Source: Papilionanthe hookeriana x Papilionanthe teres
Taxonomy: Eukaryota > Streptophyta > Magnoliopsida > Asparagales > Orchidaceae
Assembly: GCA_022702705.1 (NCBI GenBank)
Contig: CM040425.1
Location: 5,844,001-5,908,000 of the forward strand
DNA length: 64,000 nucleotides
Reading direction: 5' to 3'
Below, one piece after another: positions 59,192 through 64,000 of the stretch (position 1 is the first letter of the stretch; each line of letters starts with the position of its first letter). A model generated the notes under the pieces. That model did no database searches, had not been told where the DNA came from, and saw only the letters and a program-made list of their open reading frames with translations. The translations under genes and the position numbers were made by a program.

Positions 59192-60681
59192 TGATCCCGC
59201 TTTAAATATAGATATATGATTTAATGTATAATGTGGATTCTACGCAAGTATACGTATCGTATCAAGTAATACGAGGCTCTAGTGGAGTCCTCGGTTATCG
59301 ATCCCACGGGAAGTTTTTAACAGATTTGTTATCGACTAAATTTAAAGGAATTACTTACGAATAAAGTGAACGGAAATTCAAAGTAACTATAATAAACTAA
59401 AGTAAACTAATGCTTGAAATAAGTTGATTTAAATAATTCGAAAAAGTATCCTTCTCCTTATTTTTAGAAAATTAAGTGAATGATGAATTTAAATAGGATT
59501 TTTTTATTGTATTATGACAAATAGGAGCATTCCTATTCTTTACCCTTTGGTCCGAGTGCAAAGAATATTGACTAATCCTATGTTTGATTACCGAATCTGC
59601 GGCTAGGCCGGGAGGATACTGGCTGCCACTTCAGAGCTCCCACGTTCCCCTCACCTGAGGGCTAACATCTACACTTCAGCTCTCAAACGATAGGACCAAA
59701 TTGAATATTTTAGTCTGTCACACTAAAATGTTCAATTCTACGTCTGATAATTACTATTTCCCTATTTATTTGCACCCGCCTTCCAAGGCTTTTGACTTCC
59801 CTGAATATTGGATGTAATTTTTACTATAGTTGATAATTCAACATATTTTAACTACTCAATAGGCCAGATTGAAAGTAAATTAAGTTTTAAGTAAAAATTA
59901 TCACAATTTATTTATATTATATTAGGTGCTTCTATTTAATTTCATCAATCCACATAATTTTCATAAACAAGGAGAAAGACTAAGAAAACTACTTAGAATG
60001 CATGGGAATAAAACAAAGCATGGATTTCATTTAAAGTTAACAATAAACAAAGATACTTATCTTAATTTCCTCCCCAAGCAGACTCCTTGAAGTTCCTTTG
60101 ACTTTTCCTTCTAGTACATCAAACTAAATAACACTCAATTAAACTAATGAACTCACTAAACACACTCAAAATCACTAAATTAGACACACACAAATGACAC
60201 TTAAGACACTAGAAAGAGACACTAAATCACTAATTCTGCCTCTATTTATAGAGGTAAGCAAAGGTCCAAGGGGTGCTTAAACATCTCTTCAAAAAGTATC
60301 CAGGTTCAATGTATATGCATTTTGAACTGTCTCGCCGTCGGCGGGAAACGACCTCGCCGTCAGCGGGGCTTCTAGAAGGTCTTCAAACCACTCGATCTCG
60401 CTGTCGGCGGGCTCGGGCTCGCTGTCAGCGAGGTAGTTATAATTCCTTCAGAAATTCTCCTCACGATCTCACCGTCGGCGGTCTCGATCTCGCCGTCGGC
60501 GACTTAGTTCAATTTGCATGAATTTTCTCCTTTTTGATCCAAATTTCCTCCATTTCATGCTTTTTGCTTCCATCACTTATAAATCTTCATTCTTGCAATA
60601 AAATAAAGGAAATACCTTTCTTTAAAGTGCAATTTCATCAAAAATAGATATGAATTTCTTAATGTATTTTTCACGTGATCA
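59192..60681 (-). repeat. E3 3' LTR (complete)
   Basis: On the - strand it starts TGATCACGTG at 60,681 after the polypurine tract and ends CA at 59,192; 1,490 bp. It contains six copies of the 15-mer CTCGC[CT]GTC[AG]GCG-type at 60,331-60,503 and, about 80 bp downstream, a good plant TATA box CTATAAATAGAGG (near 60,243-60,255). The reversed CGCAAGTATACGT (59,243-59,255) marks the Athila LTR end. Confidence 0.85.
60331..60503 (-). promoter_or_regulatory. E3 LTR array of 15-bp palindromes
   Basis: Six copies start at 60,331, 60,353, 60,397, 60,418, 60,468 and 60,489. CTCGCTGTCAGCGAG at 60,418-60,432 is a perfect 7-bp inverted repeat around one T; the others have one to three changes, mostly C/T and A/G swaps. 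The array sits upstream of the LTR TATA box. Confidence 0.8.
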
Positions 60682-62016
60682 AAATCCCCAAACTTAATTA
60701 TTACTTGTCCTCAAGTAATTTTAATACTAAATAAAAATAATGATTTCTATAATAGAATTTTTCAATTCGGATAATATGAATTAAATTTAAATAACATTAT
60801 AATAAAGTTAAATATAAATATTTCGAGTAATTAAATTAACTTTATAGATATAAGATTATTTAGTTATCGAGTCTAAGATTTCTAGCTCTCTATTTATTTC
60901 AGGAATGACTATATTTAAAAGAGTAAATTACTTGAGATATTTAGATGATAGGAAGTTCAAGAAAACACTATTTAGTAAAATACTAATCCACAAATATAAG
61001 TTTAGAAATATAATTAAGTTTTACCCTTTAGGTTGAATCCATTGAAGCCAATTTTGATAAGGCATCTCCTCAAGCTTCTCCTCACTTTATATTTTTCTTT
61101 TCTTTTCTTTTCTTTTTGGATTGATTTTCAATCCTTCTTTTTTTTTTCTTTTTCAAGTGAGGATTACTGTATCTGGATAACCTGTTAATAATTTTGAACT
61201 TCAATTTCTCTTCCTAAATTTGAAACTTAAAATATTTCTTTGCTTATATATATTTCATAGCCTTTACTTCATTGAGTTTCTATCCTTTCTTTTTCACTTA
61301 AATACTTAAGAATTTTTAATTTTAAAATATAGTTTTCCTTACTTTAAATAGTTTACTATATTCTTATTCCTTTTAACCAAATATCTTATTCCATTAATTA
61401 ATTGAATTACTAGAAATATTTTCTTTAACTTTATATAATAATTAAATAAAGTAACTCATATTTATTGAATTGAAAATTACTATAGAAAATCATTTAATAA
61501 TAATTTTTGAAAATAGAAATTGAGAACAATTTTAATAATTAAATTTTGTGTTTTTACCTTCCCCCAAACTTAAATTTTTCTATCTATACTACATAGTGAA
61601 AAAGGGAAAGTATATATTAAAATTCATCATACCTTTGGGCTTTTAGGTATTTCTTTTCTTTGAAATTTTTTGCAGAGCTTTTTCATTACTTACGAACTCG
61701 TATCGTTAGTATTCTTCCACATATAATATTTAAAAGAAAGTGTAGAGATGAAATTTTCAAATAAGTATCAAACATAACAAAGAAAACTTAATCTATTACT
61801 ACACATACATTTAAAACTTAAACAATACATTAAAGAAAGACTAACATCCTATATATATATATAAAATTGCAACTAATTTAACACGCAAGAAATCTAACAT
61901 CAATAACATAAACAAACATATCAACATCCATAGTCTCTAGAAAGTACGGAAGAATCACATCCAAAATAACAACAAATCTCAACAAACCAAACAAATTAAA
62001 CAAAAACTCTAATCTT
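60682..62016 (-). other. E3 3' UTR with conserved blocks
   Basis: On the - strand: G-tract AAGTTTGGGGG (61,571-61,561), TATCCAGATACAGTA (61,179-61,165) followed by an A/G-rich tract (61,150-61,090), TTGAGGACAAGTAA (60,714-60,701) and the polypurine tract AAGTTTGGGGA (60,695-60,685). No gene seen. Confidence 0.8.
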
Positions 62017-63196
62017 CTGCATCAAAATCCCAAGCTATGTCATCTCCCTGATCTCCAGGCTGAGAAGGCTGAGTAGGCTGGTATTGTGAATAGCGGGGGC
62101 ACTCGGAAAGACAACATCTAAATCACCACTCCTATATCGACGATCGGCTTCATAGTATGCAATCTCGTACTACGAATGTCGCTGGAGATATTCGCTATCA
62201 TAATCGTGTCTTCTCTCCAAGCCTCCGATCCTTTGATCTATATGCTCAAATCTTCTCTCCATATTTTCTCCAAATAACTCAAAACTCTTTCTACTCGTGG
62301 TTAATTCATTCATCATATCTTGAAGGGTAGGAGTGGTGTATCGAGGGGGTGGTTCATAACTAGTAGAGGGTATATCTCTACTTGAAGAAGGTACATAATC
62401 CTTGTCCCGGATCTCCATCCTTCGTGGGATTCATATTTCTTTATATTAGCCTCGAGTAAGGGGTTTCATAGGTTCAATCCATTCCTCATCATCTCTTGCC
62501 TCTACCCGAGATAATTGGCAAAGTGCATAGATAAGACCAGGATGTCCTAGTCCTCCTCCACTTTCATTTCTAGCAGTGGCTAATATGTTTTTATATATAA
62601 CATTTCCCACATTAATACTCTTCTGGTTCTGAATATAGAAATTCAGAACTGCTCTATCACTTGTTACCTCACTATGGTGGTAGGTTGGTAACAAAGTAGA
62701 ACAAATAAAATAATGCCAGGCTTTAGATGTTGCATTTAGCATAGAAAGAGGGAAGTTTACCCGTTCTCGCTGCTTTATCTTCCAGACTCCTTTCCCATCA
62801 GTGAGAAAGTTGATCACCTCTTCCAGTGGTCCTTCCATAGTTCCAAAAGTTTCATATTCGCTGGTATAAGTTTCTTGTACTTCATAATAAGCGTTTATTC
62901 TAGCAGCGTTGAAATCTACAAAAAATCCTCTAACCTTAACCGGTGCATCTTCGATCCGTGTTAAATTTGCATAAAATTCCTTTACTACTTCTACAATTTG
63001 CTTCTGTTGGTAACGAAACGAAATTTTCCTATCCTCGCTCCCGAATGATTCGCTCAACTTCTCCTCCCGAATTCTTGAAAACTCGATCTTGAATGCATTT
63101 TCTTGCTTGTATGTTTTGAAAATATCGCGTTTGTGCTCTTGCATTAATGAATCGGGTTTCGTCATAATCTATTCGTCGCTTTTGTCGTGGAGACAT
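62017..63196 (-). pseudogene. E3 ORF B, putative plant transposon protein domain
   Basis: The likely start is ATGTCTCCACGAC at 63,196 (Met-Ser-Pro-Arg, like Met-Ala-Pro-Lys in E1/E2). RYFQNIQARKC and VFKNSGGEVERIIRERG follow, then TAG where E2 has Trp (RRNWENY), then a one-base shift to FRYQQKQIVEVVKEFYANLTRIED. The frame 63,165-62,446 covers VRGFFVDFNAARINAYYEV, FLTDGKGVWKIKQRERVNF, ATSKAWHYFICSTLLP, SDRAVLNFYIQNQKSINVG and GGGLGHPGLIYALCQ. Another shift leads to KKYESHEGWRSG, then a helical segment (62,418-62,170) and an acidic end. No membrane segment. This is the best preserved of the three copies. Confidence 0.75.
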
Positions 63197-63549
63197 TTCT
63201 CAATCTGTGAAATTTGCAAAAATCTTAACTAAACTCCAAAATATTACTAAGAAGGCTTTCTACAACAACTAAAATCCATTTAAATCAATTTTTATGAAAT
63301 TATTCCAAGTATTTTCTCTACATTTCGAAATTTTTCAAAATTCTCCAATGTAGAAGAAATCAATGGTGAAAATAAAAAATTTTTGCATAGGAGTGAAGCT
63401 CTTACCAAGGGAAGATGAAATCCAGTGTAAAAAAGTGTTGAAATCGCCTCAAATCCGAGATCTCTCAAGCCCTAGGTCGGTTTTTTCAAAAATTTGAGGA
63501 AAGGGATGATGAATAGTGTCGGTTGACCGGTCAAATATAGGTCTTTTCG

Positions 63550-63702
63550 CGTTCTCGCTGTCAGCGAGATTTTTCTCGCCGTCGGTGAGCTAATTAATTT
63601 CATAAGGCAAAAGTTTCGGGAAAAATCAGCCGTCGGCGAGCTCGGTTACTCTGTCAGCGGGTTTTCTCGCTGTCAGCGAGATAATTCTCGCCGTCGGCGA
63701 GC
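63550..63702 (-). promoter_or_regulatory. E3 palindrome module upstream of ORF B
   Basis: Perfect copies CTCGCTGTCAGCGAG at 63,554-63,568 and 63,666-63,680, CTCGCCGTCGGCGAG at 63,687-63,701, a one-mismatch copy at 63,575-63,589, and partial copies near 63,629 and 63,650. The same 15-mer forms the array in the E3 LTR. The module lies about 360 bp upstream of the ORF B start. Confidence 0.75.
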
Positions 63703-64000
63703 TCCAAAAAAATTTAAATTTTTGAAATTCGTCAATCATTTTCAACCTCAAATTGCCCTTAATCAATCTTCCGATCACTTAATTTAATAATAATACGAAG
63801 ATTAGATACTTATACTCACAAAAAGTCACACAACACAAACAATGTAACTTTATATATGAAATCCATGAGACTTACAACTTCACACTAATAACTTAACACA
63901 TACTTAACTTAAATGTTCAAATCCATAATACTCAGCATCGCAATCCACACCACAACACTCTAAATGCTGAGACATAACAATTTACATAAAGTCTCATCAA
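63703..64000 (-). other. E3 spacer at window edge
   Basis: AT-rich sequence without recognised coding content; by analogy with E1 and E2 it would be the spacer between ORF A and the ORF B module. Confidence 0.4.

Larger units (their letters stand above)
59192..64000 (-). mobile_element. Athila-type retrotransposon E3, 3' end, cut by window edge
   Basis: On the - strand: GC-palindrome module, ORF B, 3' UTR with the same conserved blocks as E1 and E2, polypurine tract and a complete LTR. Pol and gag, if present, lie beyond 64,000. Confidence 0.85.

Overview
This is a stretch of plant nuclear DNA made almost entirely of transposable elements and the non-coding repeats between them. I found no convincing host gene, tRNA, rRNA or CRISPR array. 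Athila- and Tat-type Ty3/gypsy retrotransposons, primer-binding sites complementary to tRNA-Asp, and an L1-type LINE with a C-terminal RNase H all point to a flowering plant, probably in gene-poor heterochromatin. The species cannot be told from the sequence.

Layout: (1) 1-~11,020, an old Athila element (E1, + strand) cut by the left window edge. It has gag, protease, RT, RNase H and integrase, then two extra 3' ORFs (ORF A, ORF B) and a truncated 3' LTR. (2) ~11,020-18,952, non-coding repeats including a ~78-bp TTGACC/GGTCAA array and a 75-bp array in which each unit holds two inverted repeats. (3) 18,953-32,002, a second, better preserved Athila (E2, + strand) nested in that repeat DNA. Its 5' LTR is complete and its 3' LTR lacks the last ~230 bp. 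(4) 32,003-43,626, non-coding repeat DNA containing a large inverted repeat (arms ~34,100-35,860 and ~38,110-39,905) and a 2.5-kb TTTAA-rich tract. (5) 43,692-49,562, a nearly full-length LINE (- strand) inserted in an (AT)n microsatellite. (6) 49,646-51,640, repeat DNA that resembles 16,300-17,700 in reverse complement. (7) 51,700-59,155, a Tat-lineage Ty3/gypsy element (- strand) with two RNase H domains and an 89-bp satellite in its 3' UTR. (8) 59,168-64,000, the 3' end of a third Athila (E3, - strand): ORF B, 3' UTR and a complete LTR. That LTR is followed by a PBS-like piece fused to Tat gag.

No element looks autonomous. E1, E2 and the Tat element carry many stop codons of the CAA/CGA-to-stop and TGG-to-stop type, as expected from cytosine deamination in silenced DNA. 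E2 also has a mutated RT catalytic site and a damaged RNase H.

The most interesting pattern lies in the three Athila copies. Each carries its own short GC-rich palindromic word. In each, the word sits in the LTR upstream of the TATA box and again just upstream of the 3' ORFs; two of the three internal modules of E1 and E2 upstream of ORF A also have a clear TATA box. The word differs between elements but is shared within an element. This suggests promoter modules that evolve together, possibly read by a protein the element encodes. That functional reading is inference.
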